Shown: positions 44,724 to 56,500 of the stretch, piece after piece
Numbering within the stretch: the stretch's first letter is position 1
How the letters are laid out: every line of letters begins with the position of its first letter
Source of the DNA: Carallia brachiata
Taxonomy: Eukaryota > Streptophyta > Magnoliopsida > Malpighiales > Rhizophoraceae
Direction: 5' to 3'
DNA length: 64,000 bases
NCBI GenBank assembly: GCA_021464245.1
Contig: JADCRB010000028.1
Coordinates: 7,086,820-7,150,819 of the forward strand
Position numbers and translations under genes: made by a program
The notes under the pieces: model-generated
What the model was told of the DNA's origin: nothing
The model's database searches: none
The model's input: only the letters and a program-made list of their open reading frames with translations

Positions 44724-45129
44724 TATTCTATCTTATCCCATAAAATGGACGCATCCTTAAGTATTAAGAAAAAAATAAGAATAGGAGTCCAAGGACATCA
44801 AAAAAGCGTAAGCACCCCACCTGTATCAACTTGCCAATTTGTCATTCGGGAAAGTAACAACATATGGTTTTCCAAAACCAAAGGTCCACGGCACAACAAT
44901 TTCGTGACATTGACTCGAAATCTTTATGTAAATTATTGTATTTCTTCTCGCCCACCTACATTAATTTATAAAAAAATAAAATTATTTAATTTAATAAGAA
45001 AGTTATGAAAAAAAAATTAAAATAATTTATGAAAAAAAATATAAAAAATAAAAATATAATAATAACATTTTTTTTCAAGTTATTTTTTTTCTTATACTTT
45101 TCTCATAAATCAACGAAAGCATTACTCCT
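44724..45129. repeat. 406-bp tandem duplication, copy 1
   Basis: Identical by eye to 45134-45539 at an offset of 410 bp, separated only by ttgg. It contains taaaatggacgcatcctt and ends caacgaaagcattactcct. Confidence 0.93.
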
Positions 45130-45133
45130 TTGG

Positions 45134-45539
45134 TATTCTATCTTATCCCATAAAATGGACGCATCCTTAAGTATTAAGAAAAAAATAAGAATAGGAGTCC
45201 AAGGACATCAAAAAAGCGTAAGCACCCCACCTGTATCAACTTGCCAATTTGTCATTCGGGAAAGTAACAACATATGGTTTTCCAAAACCAAAGGTCCACG
45301 GCACAACAATTTCGTGACATTGACTCGAAATCTTTATGTAAATTATTGTATTTCTTCTCGCCCACCTACATTAATTTATAAAAAAATAAAATTATTTAAT
45401 TTAATAAGAAAGTTATGAAAAAAAAATTAAAATAATTTATGAAAAAAAATATAAAAAATAAAAATATAATAATAACATTTTTTTTCAAGTTATTTTTTTT
45501 CTTATACTTTTCTCATAAATCAACGAAAGCATTACTCCT
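45134..45539. repeat. 406-bp tandem duplication, copy 2
   Basis: See copy 1. Sequence after it (about 45556-45710) contains shorter diverged pieces resembling its middle part (caatttgctaatttatcagtcaggaaag against ccaatttgtcattcgggaaa), hinting at older duplication of the same segment. Confidence 0.93.
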
Positions 45540-46308
45540 AATAATTATATATGAATTATTGTAATTTTTCTGCCCCACCGCAATCAATTTGCCACACAAG
45601 AATTTCCGAACATTTACTTCTACAACTAACACGTGAATTATTGCACTTTTTTCTGCCCCACCGCTATCAATTTGCTAATTTATCAGTCAGGAAAGCGACA
45701 ACTTGTAAAATAAAAACACACACACGTGCATTGATTCAGTAATAGCCCACTTGTTCGTTTGGCTTTATCAACTGAAATTATTTTTTGGCTTATCTCCTAA
45801 TAAAATACATTCTTTATCCATAAGAAAATAATTAGAGAATGCAATCCAAATGAGATGTACACAGATATGCACACAAAAATTTGGTTTTGGATAAAAGGAA
45901 ACAAAGGCATCCTTTTCTTAATGAAAAATAAGATAGAAAAATGGTATAAATTGTCCTGTGATTTCATTTTTTTGGTTCAATTTATCCCTTGTTTTTTTTT
46001 TTATTCCTTTTTCTATTGAAACGATCATTCAAGTTTTAATCAAATTGGCAAAACTATTCAAAATGTATTGACTTGTCCTAGTATATTTTTAAGAATAAAT
46101 GTTAAAAAGACTCGGAACAAGAATTCATTGTCTAATCTCAATATATTTTTTTTAATGAAACAAGACTATTGTTTGAATGTAAAAATTATAAAAAAAAAAA
46201 CAATGGAAAAAGAGTTTATTGTTTAAATTGAAAAATAATAAAAGAAAGACTTGGACAAGTTTCTTGTATGTTGAAATCAAGAATTTTAAAGGCTGCGAGT
46301 TTGTAACT
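45540..46308. other. AT-rich interval before the right duplicated block
   Basis: No ORFs of interest; homopolymer-rich. Confidence 0.5.
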
Positions 46309-47700
46309 TATGCAGATGGATGAAGAGCAAAAAAAATAATAATTGGAGACTAGAATTTGGACTCTATACCATCCAGGTTAGATTTTTTTTTTTTTTTTGG
46401 ATGATTTCTTGATAGTCGTATAGTTGCATTTGCACGATTTATTACGATGCAGTTACTAATGCAAAGTTGTGGTAGATTCGCTCCATCTCACCTATGCTTT
46501 TTGTAGTTTTCACCCTAAAGGAATGGAGACTTGAATTATTATAAAAATTTTGTCGAATATTGAGGCCAATGTTTGATAATCACAAACACAATTTGAAGTT
46601 ACAAAGACCTATAAGAGACATTAAAGTAAAGGCACAAATTAGGCTTTTATTTAGAGTCTTATCTAATAAAAAATCTTGATATATTATTTGGAGACTAAGA
46701 TTGCATTTCAATTTGAGTGTTTATTGAAAGAATTAATGTTCTGTCAACTTTAGCAGTTTAACATGACCGCATTAGCAGAACCTCACATTTAAAGTAACCA
46801 GTGTAGTGTGGGCACACAAATTTGCTTTAAATATGATAGTGGTTAACATAAACATGGTCAATATATTATAATTTTGTTGGTAATTCTTATGTTAGGGGAG
46901 CCAGCTGTGAGTAGAATATACCTTCTTTCTTTGTTGTCATCTTTTTCTTCCCTGAATTTGAAGCTGAAAACATAAAATTTTTATTTGCTTTAGGTTTTCG
47001 TCATAATTTTATCTTTTCCTTTCTAACCTCTGTTTTTTTCTTCTTTTTTGAATGGACCTGCAATTGATAGCTGTTATTGTAGGTCATCTTTGGTGCTTCG
47101 AGTAAGTTTTCCCCTAACCCCTGCTCTAGGCCTTTGTGCCATGGTTTTCAGCCGTAGAAAGGATCTACTAGGCTGTCCATTTTATAAACACATAACACAA
47201 CAAAAGGTGTTCTAGATAAGAAAGGTATTTCTCTCAGCAGTTTCTGTAATAATAGCAGATCAGTTTTTGTGCAATTTATTGTTTTTCAGCCAGAAGTTGC
47301 TCTACAGAGGGCAAAAGCAAGATGTAGCATTTTTGTTGAGGGACTTCAAAGTCTTAAATACCTGTTACAAGGATCATACTGAAATTCTTTGATGGAAATG
47401 GACATGTTAGTGAACAATGTGTGTTTGTTTCCCTACATTTTGCTGGCTCCCCTTTCTCCCAAGCTCTCACAATAATGGTGATCCAATGGCCTTCAGCAAA
47501 CAGGGCACCAATTTCCCCGCCCTAGAAACCTCTCAGCTACTCCTTCCGATTAGCCTTCCCTCTCGTGCACCCACAATACCAATAGTCCAACCATAATTCC
47601 TTCCTAAGGTTTTCATCTCAGGTTGGCTCTGTAATGATTTTCTTATTTTTGTCCCAATTCTGTGATTGCGGGCTAATTGCTAAATTTGCTCATATCTTAG

Positions 47701-48431
47701 ATGGAGATCAGGAACTTAAATTGTATATGGCGCCCGTGGGATGGGGACCCGGTTGAGTATTTTACAACGGCTAATCTTTGGAGTTGTTTTGATGAATGGA
47801 GCGCATATGGGGTTGGTGTTCCTATCGCTTTGGACCAAAACCTTGATTTGAACTATGTGTGTTATCTCTCTACAATCAAAATTTTCACAATCAATCCCTC
47901 TGTCTGTTTTCAAGTACCACTTTTTGGCCCATGCTTTTTGTTTTTTGGCCAAGTAGTCAAGTAGATTATTCAGTTACTTCAACGAAATTGAAATTCCAGA
48001 ATTTGTTTGGATTTCATTTATTTTTATTGTCTCTTTTCATAGAGGCATATGGTTTAGTCAAAGTTTGTCAATTTCATTCCACTGGAATGATTTTTTGGAG
48101 CTGCATGACATATAAATTGGTGCGAGTAATGTTTTGGTCTTGCTCATATTGCAAATCGAGAGTGGGCTTTAATAATGTCTTGAGGATAGATCTAATCTGT
48201 TTCTACTTGCTGTTGGTTGAAGGTTACAAAGATTTCACATTCCTGCAATATGCCAGGGACGGGAGAGCATTGGCCCTTTTTGAGGCTGGGGTCAGAGAAG
48301 AAGCAATTGTTGAGATGGAGGTTGTTTCGATACAGTTGAAGGAATTTCAAGGTTCTTGGAAGATTTTACATTCCCAGGCCATATCAGAGTACACTGCATT
48401 AGCTCTAATGCTCTTCCATTGCAACTTTTGA
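47701..48431 (+). pseudogene. DUF789-like gene fragment, right copy (open exon pieces)
   Basis: After cttag, 47701-47913 reads MEIRNLNCIWRPW, EYFTTANLWSCFDEWSAYGV, then VPIALDQ and YLSTIKIFT, followed by a gtacca donor. The NLWSCFDEWSAYGVGVPIAL core and the following YLS-I-F motif fit the plant DUF789 family (function unknown). A second open piece, 48223-48431, reads GYKDFTFLQYARDGRALALF and then KEFQGSWKILHSQAISEYTA, ending in TGA. Both pieces are open here but frameshifted in the left copy. I see no complete gene around them, so it may be a truncated gene. Confidence 0.45.
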
Positions 48432-48789
48432 CGTTGTCTTTTGTAATTAGTGTATGAGATCTACCATGTAATAGAGATGCACTTGACTTCTACCATTTGC
48501 TCAAAAATTGTTCCTCCATGGTTTACAGTGTGGTTTATAAGAACTAAAAGGAACTTGGCTACTCTGATGAACCTCGCTGGCAATGATAAAGTTGGAAGAG
48601 AAGATTTTATACGTACACGTTCATGCTCCTGACATTCAATTTCTTGTATGCAAGTGTAGTGCTATATCTGCCATTTTATTCTAATTTTCATAAAAAAAAT
48701 GAATAACATATATTTTCTTGGACGATTGCGTATGAGAGTTATAACCAGCAAAACGTATACAAGTTAACTACAAATGATTAATTATATTT

Positions 48790-48980
48790 GGGTTAATGCC
48801 AAAAGAAACCATGAACTTTTTAAATTTTTTTAAATCTATCATGAATTCCCTTTTTTCTCAAATATATCATGAACTTTAGTTTTGCATTTAAATTTATCAT
48901 GCTGTTAAAAGATTTCATTAATTAGATAAGTTCATGATAGGTTTACAAATATTAGATAAGTTCATTGTTTTTATTAACCC
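48790..48980. mobile_element. 191-bp deletion derivative of the Mutator-like element
   Basis: Same site as the left element (3740-4793) and flanked by a perfect 9-bp target duplication attatattt (48781-48789 and 48981-48989). It keeps the 5' TIR (gggttaatgccaaaagaaac) and a short 3' end (ttattaaccc), with the GC-richer interior absent. Confidence 0.82.
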
Positions 48981-48989
48981 ATTATATTT

Positions 48990-51089
48990 AGTGTATTTCC
49001 GGAGTCTTTGTTTAATTGGAAAAAACAATATTTATTTCTATGTTATTTTAATGTCAAAAATCAACTAATAAAAAGTCAATAAATGCAAGAGACTTTTAAA
49101 ATATTCAATATAATTACTTCAAAAACAATTATTAAAAAATAATTACCATAAAACAACGACGCAGGTACTACAACTAGTTCATGTCTCTTTATGTGGCAAA
49201 TACATCTCTTTTTTCATTATTAAAAAATATTAATGTATTGAATTTTAATGTCTTAATTAAAACTAAAATTGATATTTTTAAAATAAGGTTGATAATTTTT
49301 AAAATAAAAATTAAAAACTGTTATTTTTTTATTACAAAATTATCAATTTTATTTTGAAATTATTAATTTTAATTTTAAATAAAACACTAATTAATAAATT
49401 AAAATTCAACATATGTATTAATATTTTTTCATTATTATTGAGTATTTTTTACCAATGCGATTTTTCCTGTTTTGTTTTCTAGGCGCACATTTCTGTTCTC
49501 AATGGTTAGAGCTTGTTTACGCCGGGACATGTACGGCCAATCCAAGGGGGCATTCGACTTTCTTTGAACCTGACCTGCTTTTTATCACCTTCTTTTTTTT
49601 TCCCTTTCTGGCTTTCTTTAAATTTATGGTTGGTGTTCTCTGCTTGGCCAATTGGTATTGAATTTCAATTGGCTTATAATTAGTTGATCATATTTTTTTC
49701 TCACATAGATATATAGATATATAGATATATATATTTTTGTTGGTGCACCAGTGCAAAGAAAGCTTCTCCTGTGAAGTATCATGAGAAATCCCACTGGTAT
49801 TTGTCTAATGCGGAGGTCCAAGTAAGCTCTGGGAGAATGCCAAGATGGCAAAAATCTGAGGTAATTCTTGCCAAATTTCTGATGCGCATTATGTTTGTTC
49901 TATATGTTGACTGTGACTTATTGAAAACTTTCCAACCCATGAAATTGAAATAAAGCACAAGGAAGTATTGCCAGTGTTCGAATGCTTTTGTTGCGTCAAA
50001 ACCGGATGACGGGACAGGTGATGACTATATTAGCAATTACTTATTTTTAATCCCGACATCTACTGTACATCATTCTTTTTCGGAAATTATAGGTGGACAC
50101 AAAAAATAGAAGATGGGAGAACGACGTTTTTGCAACGGACGACTTTATTGTTACAATAAAACGGCTTAAACTTTGCAATAAAATATCAAAATACTTTTTA
50201 TCTTTTTTCATTGCAAAAGTTTAGCACGTTTGTTGCAAAAATATCAAAATACTTTTTATCTTATGTTGTTACTTTGTCCAGTAAGATCAACAGGAGACTG
50301 TTATTTGCCACTCAAAGCCAGCATCACTCAGCTCGACAGAAAGTGTAGAATGTGGTGATCAGATATTATGCCCTTCCATGCATGGTTTGCAATTAACATC
50401 CCAATAAATTTCAGAAATCTAATAGGCTATAAATTTCCCCTTTCCACTTCCGAACAGATCACGGAACAATATATCACATAAATGTCTCAAACGAATTTTA
50501 GAGTTTGCTGTGCATCCATGACATGACACTCTTCTCCGTTGTCAACAGAGCCCGCCATAACGTACAAAATCCAACACAACAGAAATCACATGAAGCAACA
50601 AAATTTGCTGAAAGACTCACAATTGGAATTTGAATATATGAGAACCAGCCCTAGCCCAGTTTGCTGCTGCATATCTACACTCCAGTTCTGTAAATATCAG
50701 TCTTTCAAGAATTTAACAATATTTGCTAAATTGTTCTTGTAATTTTAGGCGCATCTTCCAATCTACTGCAAATTGTTGGCACCTCAATCTTGGGAAGGTT
50801 TCATCTTGCTAACTTGTTACTCACAAATTTCAAATCAAAAGGACAGTCAAACATTCCATTAAATTCACTCACACAACGTCATAAAACCCTTCAATTGATT
50901 CTCATCTGGTCATACGATTGCCAAAGAGGCAAAGATAGATCAAGCAATTGAAAAACTTGGATTAATTAATCCAAAAGCCGTTTTACTGAAAAGGATGGCA
51001 TAATTCCTCAAGTTCAAGTGTAAAAAGCATATGATACAACTGTAGATTAGATTCCCTAAAACCACTAGCATCTTCCAAAAAAAGAGAGA
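48990..51089. other. Interval between gene fragments (right)
   Basis: Contains the conserved exon-like piece 49750-49860 (YLSNAEVQVSSGRMPRW followed by gt) and the AHFCSQWLEL piece near 49482, both matching the left block. 50060-50350 and about 50688-50900 are specific to this copy. No complete gene seen. Confidence 0.4.
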
Positions 51090-51311
51090 TTAACATTCCT
51101 GCGAAGCAGAATCGATATCTCCTTTACCCTTGCCCATCTTCTTAGGAAGGAGAGTTTGGTGAATGTTGGGCAATACAACTCCATTGGCAATGGTGACAGA
51201 ACCAAGAAGCTTGCTTAACTCCTCATCATTACTCACAGCAAGCTGGATGTGCCTCGGCACAGTACGATTCTTCTTGTTGTCTCTTGCTGCATTTCCTTCA
51301 AGCTCCAAAAC
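51090..51311 (-). CDS. Histone H2A-derived C-terminal exon (right copy, open)
   Basis: After cctag the frame reads [37 protein letters not shown] and [20 protein letters not shown], ending DSASQEC, stop at 51090. This is the H2A fold C-terminal half, docking domain and tail, with the usual -VPRH- context better kept than in the left copy. It has no visible canonical N-terminal H2A exon. It is in phase with the open exon 51793-51896 upstream, which could supply a new N-terminus. H2A normally pairs with H2B in the nucleosome; a protein lacking the first helix may not. Confidence 0.75.
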   Translation of the reverse strand, partial: VLELEGNAARDNKKNRTVPRHIQLAVSNDEELSKLLGSVTIANGVVLPNIHQTLLPKKMGKGKGDIDSASQEC

Positions 51312-51792
51312 CTAGGAATCAAACGCCACACCAATCGGCAAAATCCAGAGAACACTCTCAATCAAAACAAAAGTAAATTCAAAGGGTATTAAATGAAATT
51401 ACAATTCAACCCATCAATTTTGGAGATTGCATTTAAGTGCTTACAAACGAGAAAACCCTCTAAATCAAAATACCATTATATGTTTGATCTAAAAAAAAGG
51501 ACCATTTATCTGACTCAATTCTTTGTGACACAAATTTGTGTTGAAGTACGAAAACAAAAGCAGAAACAATCAGATGATAGCAAAAGCAAAAGAATTGTCA
51601 AAGCTTAATTGAGCAATTCATAAATATATGTTAGGTAAATTCGAAATTAGATAAACAATGAAACTAAACTAACTGTAATAAGGTGACAATATGTAGTATT
51701 CTCACAAAATTTAACTTGAAGGGAAATTTTATCATTCAAACACCCCAAAAGAAAGAGAAAATTTTCATATGGAGTATTCTCACAAAAATTAC

Positions 51793-51896
51793 CTCCTCTA
51801 AGGATGAGAAGGTGAAGTTTTTTCTTGACTCCTGAAACAACACACTTGTAAGATGGTACGCAATCCCCGCCGCTGCACACTCAATTATGCTCATTC
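51793..51896 (-). CDS. Candidate first coding exon joined to the H2A exon
   Basis: 104 bp between cttacag and gtaatt. Its own ATG opens MSIIECAAAGIAYHLTSVLF; it ends SSLEE, in phase with VLEL of the H2A exon. The AGIAYHLTSVL stretch is faintly like the H2A helix-2 segment (AGAPVYLAAVL), so it may be a strongly diverged H2A exon and not a new one. The left copy is frameshifted. Confidence 0.35.
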
Positions 51897-52698
51897 CTGT
51901 AAGTTGCACAGAATTTTAGCTGTCAAGGAAGTCAAAAACATAAACACTCGAACATAAATTACAAAATGAGACATAAAATAGAAATCTAGGCATGACAAAA
52001 GTTCACAAAAATTAGCATATAATAAACCTCACATAAGTTTAAAACATTAATTTTTACAAAATGGCCCAGATTTTCTTATTATAACCTAACAGTTTTAGTA
52101 AAACAAAATATTGAAACAGTCAACAAAATGTATATTGATTTTTCATACTTAAAAATATCGAAGAAAAGATTTTTTTTTTATATTATTTCTAGGAATTATT
52201 TTACTGATTACCGTCTTTAAATATAAATAAAAAATGCAAATTCTATAAAATTTCTGCAGACTTTTCATAATGTAGTGATTTTATGTTTCTTATCAAGTAA
52301 CATGCATATTGAAGAAGTATAATTATTTTAATTGCAAAATGAACAACAAATTGAAAAAATGATTTTTTTATACCATTACGCAACCACACAATCTAAAACA
52401 CGTAGAAGACATGTAGTTAATTAAACAGTTTATCTTTTTTTAAAAAAAAATTCAATACTTCACGATCCAATTATTCATATCTTCACGTGTTAATTTTGTG
52501 TTTACTTTTGTATGTCTACGTAGGTTTTTCTCCCTGTTTTTTTTTTTTTACCAACGATTTTTCGATATTCATAAAAGCCTTATGTCTTTTAGCCAGATAA
52601 AAATGTTTCATATATATTGACTTTTACATATAATATACAATACGGATATTATAGATTATAAATAATAAATTCTCTTACTCTGGCCTAATATTTATTGA
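51897..52698. other. AT-rich interval downstream of the right CNL gene
   Basis: Collinear with 7891-8724; no genes seen. Probably the CNL 3' region. Confidence 0.4.
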
Positions 52699-53562
52699 TT
52701 ACCAAATGCAAAGGATTTCTCTATTCACATACCTTTCAGTAAACAACTGTTGTATGGTAGCATTAAGATTTCTGTGCCAGCGGCCTTTCTGATCTTCATC
52801 CGTTTGTTTTACACTCTCAAGCTTCGGCGTGCTCAAGGCACCTTTTGAGAAAAACTGTATCTTTGGGCATTGGCTCACAATAATTTCTAACAAAGACGGA
52901 AATTTGAAGTTGTGATTCGCTGAGCAGAAGCTAGTGAGGCTTGGTAAACAATTAAGTTCCAAAGTGACTAATCTTCTGAACATGACATCCTCTTCAGTTT
53001 CACAGCCCTCCCTGGCTACTATTTCTGTCAACGCATGGCATTGTATTATCCTCATTGTTTGCAGCTGCACCAGAGATTTGGCAGTTGAGGAAGCCACTAT
53101 GTTTACTAATCCATGGCAATCTTTCATTACCAAAGTTAATAGGCTTTGGAAAGAAGCAGAGGATGGTGCTAACTTGCTCAAATTGTCACAAGACCATAGT
53201 ACTAGAATTTCAAGGTTTGGAAGGACAAGGTCTGGCTGAGACTCTTGATTCCATATTTGTTCTAGAACAGGCATATTTCGTAATTTTAAATACCGTATTT
53301 GAGCCAGCGCCCTTTTATGTTCCTCGTTGTCGAAAAGTTCTTTAGATGCAAATAGCTCTTTGAATTGACTATATCCAACACCAAGTTCCTGCACATTATG
53401 GAATCTGTGAAGGAATTCAAATGGAAAAGCTGTGGATTCGTCATGAAAGCATTGCAGCGCAAGAAATTTGAGTTTGTCAAAGAGGTTTGCTGGAAATTGG
53501 CATTTCCATATCATTGTGACATCTTCATTGTTCAGTCTTAGTGCCTCCAAGCCAGGGGCGAC
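52699..53562 (-). CDS. CNL terminal LRR exon c2' (open)
   Basis: 864 bp. Starts VAPGLEALRLNNEDVTMIWK after atgcag; contains FEFLHRFHNVQELGVGYSQF, LSKLAPSSASFQSLLTL and CLPSLTSFCSANHNFKFPS; ends NREILCIW and stop at 52699. A donor-like gtatgtgaat occurs within the last codons, so a further 3' exon cannot be excluded. Confidence 0.88.
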   Translation of the reverse strand, partial: VAPGLEALRLNNEDVTMIWKCQFPANLFDKLKFLALQCFHDESTAFPFEFLHRFHNVQELGVGYSQFKELFASKELFDNEEHKRALAQIRYLKLRNMPVLEQIWNQESQPDLVLPNLEILVLWSCDNLSKLAPSSASFQSLLTLVMKDCHGLVNIVASSTAKSLVQLQTMRIIQCHALTEIVAREGCETEEDVMFRRLVTLELNCLPSLTSFCSANHNFKFPSLLEIIVSQCPKIQFFSKGALSTPKLESVKQTDEDQKGRWHRNLNATIQQLFTERYVNREILCIW

Positions 53563-56500
53563 CTGCATACCAAATAATCAAAGACAACTTACCGTTGATG
53601 TTCCCCTATCAACTTCAGAAATATATTTTAATAACATTTTTCTGACACCCATCCAACAAAACAAATATGAAAGGGGATGAAAATTTACAAAGAAGACCAA
53701 GGGCAGCTAAGTTTTGGCTGCTTAATAAAAGTCAATGGAAAATTATTCAATTGGATTGAAATAATTGTACCAAAAGCACTAGATCTTAGAAACTTGGTCA
53801 TACGACAATGATATATTCCCACATATAACAGAGCAACACAGTAATTTCGTCACCTGGAAAGTCTAGAATAATTACTTGTTTAAATTTTCCTCCCAAAAAA
53901 AAGGTATATGTTTAGATATCACTCAATGAGATTGCTTACACTTTGTTGAATGCGACAGAAGAGTGTGATTTGTTTACAAGTGAATCATAATAGTTATGTC
54001 AATATGGAACATATTGGTTTTTGTTACATTATGAATCTAAAGTACCTAATTAATGACCGCTACCTTTTTAAATTGTTTGATAATATGCCTGAGATGAAAG
54101 ACACCTTCATTAGTAGCCCACCCAGTAGAGACAACTTTGAATATAAGAAGTTGATTATCATTCAGTCCATGATAAAGACAAAAATGGAAGAGAGTAGAGA
54201 ACCACACCTCTTGAAATGAGAAAAGTGGCTGCATAACTTGGATATCAGGTTGCTCTTCCTCACATGTTCCTTGCAAACTCTGAGATTCAAAAGAAAATAT
54301 CTTCATTTTGTCACAATTATAAACATATAATGCTTTCAATGCTGGCCATTCTGTAGTATGTACTCTTGGGTAGAATTTGTCCAGGTTTGGGCAATTGCCA
54401 TAGTCTCAAAGAGTTTAGTTTGGGGAACATAAACCTAGTAATTGAAGATTCTTTTCCTCCTCCTTCCTCCATCGCAATTATTTCCTCCACACCACAAGAC
54501 ATGATGTTGAGGAGTTCAAGTTGCATAAGACATTTGGCCACAGAGGCTGGAAAGATACTTTTAAGAAGTGGACAGTCCCAAACAAACACCGAACGAAGGC
54601 TTTGAAAGTAAATATTTCTTTGAGGATTTTCCCTCCATATATGCTTTAGATTTGGTAGATTTTCTAAATACAGAGATCTCAACTGAGTGACTGTTTTTGC
54701 ATGTGCTTCCTTTATATCCATCAGAACTTGAAGATCGAACACCTCTTCTAGTGAGTCACAGTCTCGTACATCCAATTGCTCCAAATCCCAGAATCTTGTC
54801 AGCATAATGGACGGGAAAATTTTCGATAGTTCTCTGCAATGCTTTACAGTCAAGTTTTTCAGTTTGCAGAAAGACTCTTTGTGGAGTTCATTGTGCCATA
54901 TCATCTTCAGCCGATCCAGGTTGAGAACTTGCAGCGTCTTCAACAGAGGCATTGCAACCTGCACATGTTTATTCTAATGTCAATGGCCTTCTGAATGCCA
55001 GAGCAAACAGTAATATAGGTATGCTAGAGGGCCAGAGGGAAGAGGCATTCTGATTGCTTATATGATAAAGGCATTTATCAAAGTTGAATTATTTTATTTT
55101 CATAAGTAAATCTTAGAGGAAAAGCACATATTTCAGAATTTAAAGAAACATATTGAAAAAATCAAAACACTTTCATAAAATTCCATAATATAACAGAAAT
55201 TTATGACAAAGAAAAGCACTATACCTTTTGGTCAAATAGGCTTAAGTTGGATCCTGTAGTGACAGCAACAAGAGTGGAGATAAATGCCTTTAACCCAAGA
55301 CAATTCTCGATCCACAGCTCTTCCAAACGGAGGAATTTTATTAATTCACCGATGCAAAATGTACTGAGCTTTGGAAGACCTTTAAGCTTTAAGAATTCTA
55401 GATTAGGAAATGGGTTATTGTCTATAATCTCCCCTTCTATATTTATCACCACTTTTTCCATTAACTTGCAGTCACATATTTCAAGTTTTTGGAGTTGTCC
55501 AAGACTTTTGACAACTGATGATGAAAATAGGTAAGTAAGATCCCAACAAGCCTCTACAGTCAAACTTGTTACTTTGCAGAAGGACGACTGATTTGCAAAT
55601 TGGTCATTCCATATCTTATCCACTCTGATTGAGGACAGCTTGAGCTCTTTCAAATTTGGAGAAACAATCTGCAACCAAAATTTAGTTTCACAAATTATAT
55701 ATATACATATATATGAAACGAATTTAGCAAGCTAATTTCAAGCTAAGTTTATTATAATCGACCAAGATTGGGAACTTTTTATGAATAGTGTGTTTAATTT
55801 TATTATGATAATAAGAATAATTAAAATTACAAAAAATTATTGTTACAAATGAACAAATTCGAGCGATCTCTCGTTAAGTTGAGCCACCCAAACTTTTAAA
55901 GGATGTATCCGCTCTTTTTTTATCATGTACTCTAATAATAGTAAAAATCATCGCTAATAGAGCTATATATATCAAATAATAATTACTAAACTACTATTAT
56001 ATCGTAAATAACAACCATGCATTTTGGCCCATTTGTCATACTAGCAAGGATGATGACAAAAACAGAAAAAAGCAGAGCAGAAGACTGACCTTTGCCCGTG
56101 TAACTCCATTAGCATCGAATGGCAGATGTTCATTCAAAAACGCGAATGTGAATGAACTCAAACACTCACTGATAGCAATGCTTTTCAAGGATGGACATTC
56201 CACAGTACCACCTCCAGAGAAGAAGCTTGTCAAGTTGGGCAAATGCTCAAGAAAGACGGATTTCAACGGCGGAAGCACGACGTTATCAACAGTTGCTCCA
56301 GATGCTGCTCCTTTCGTTATGATTTCCTCAATTAGAGGACAACTTTTTACCTCTACCTCCTGGAGCCGCACGAGGCCCAAGCACATGGATGGAGTAAATA
56401 GGTTTCTCAAAGTGCTACAGTTGTGTATTTTGAGCACTTTAAGGTTTTTAAGGTGAAACACCCCTTTAGGCTCCTCCTTCCATACTTGCTTGAACCTTGG

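Noticed and set aside
44706..45418. Two near-identical frames sharing a 93-residue stretch
   Set aside because: They are the translation of the 406-bp tandem duplication; low-complexity ends and no recognisable family, so not called as genes.
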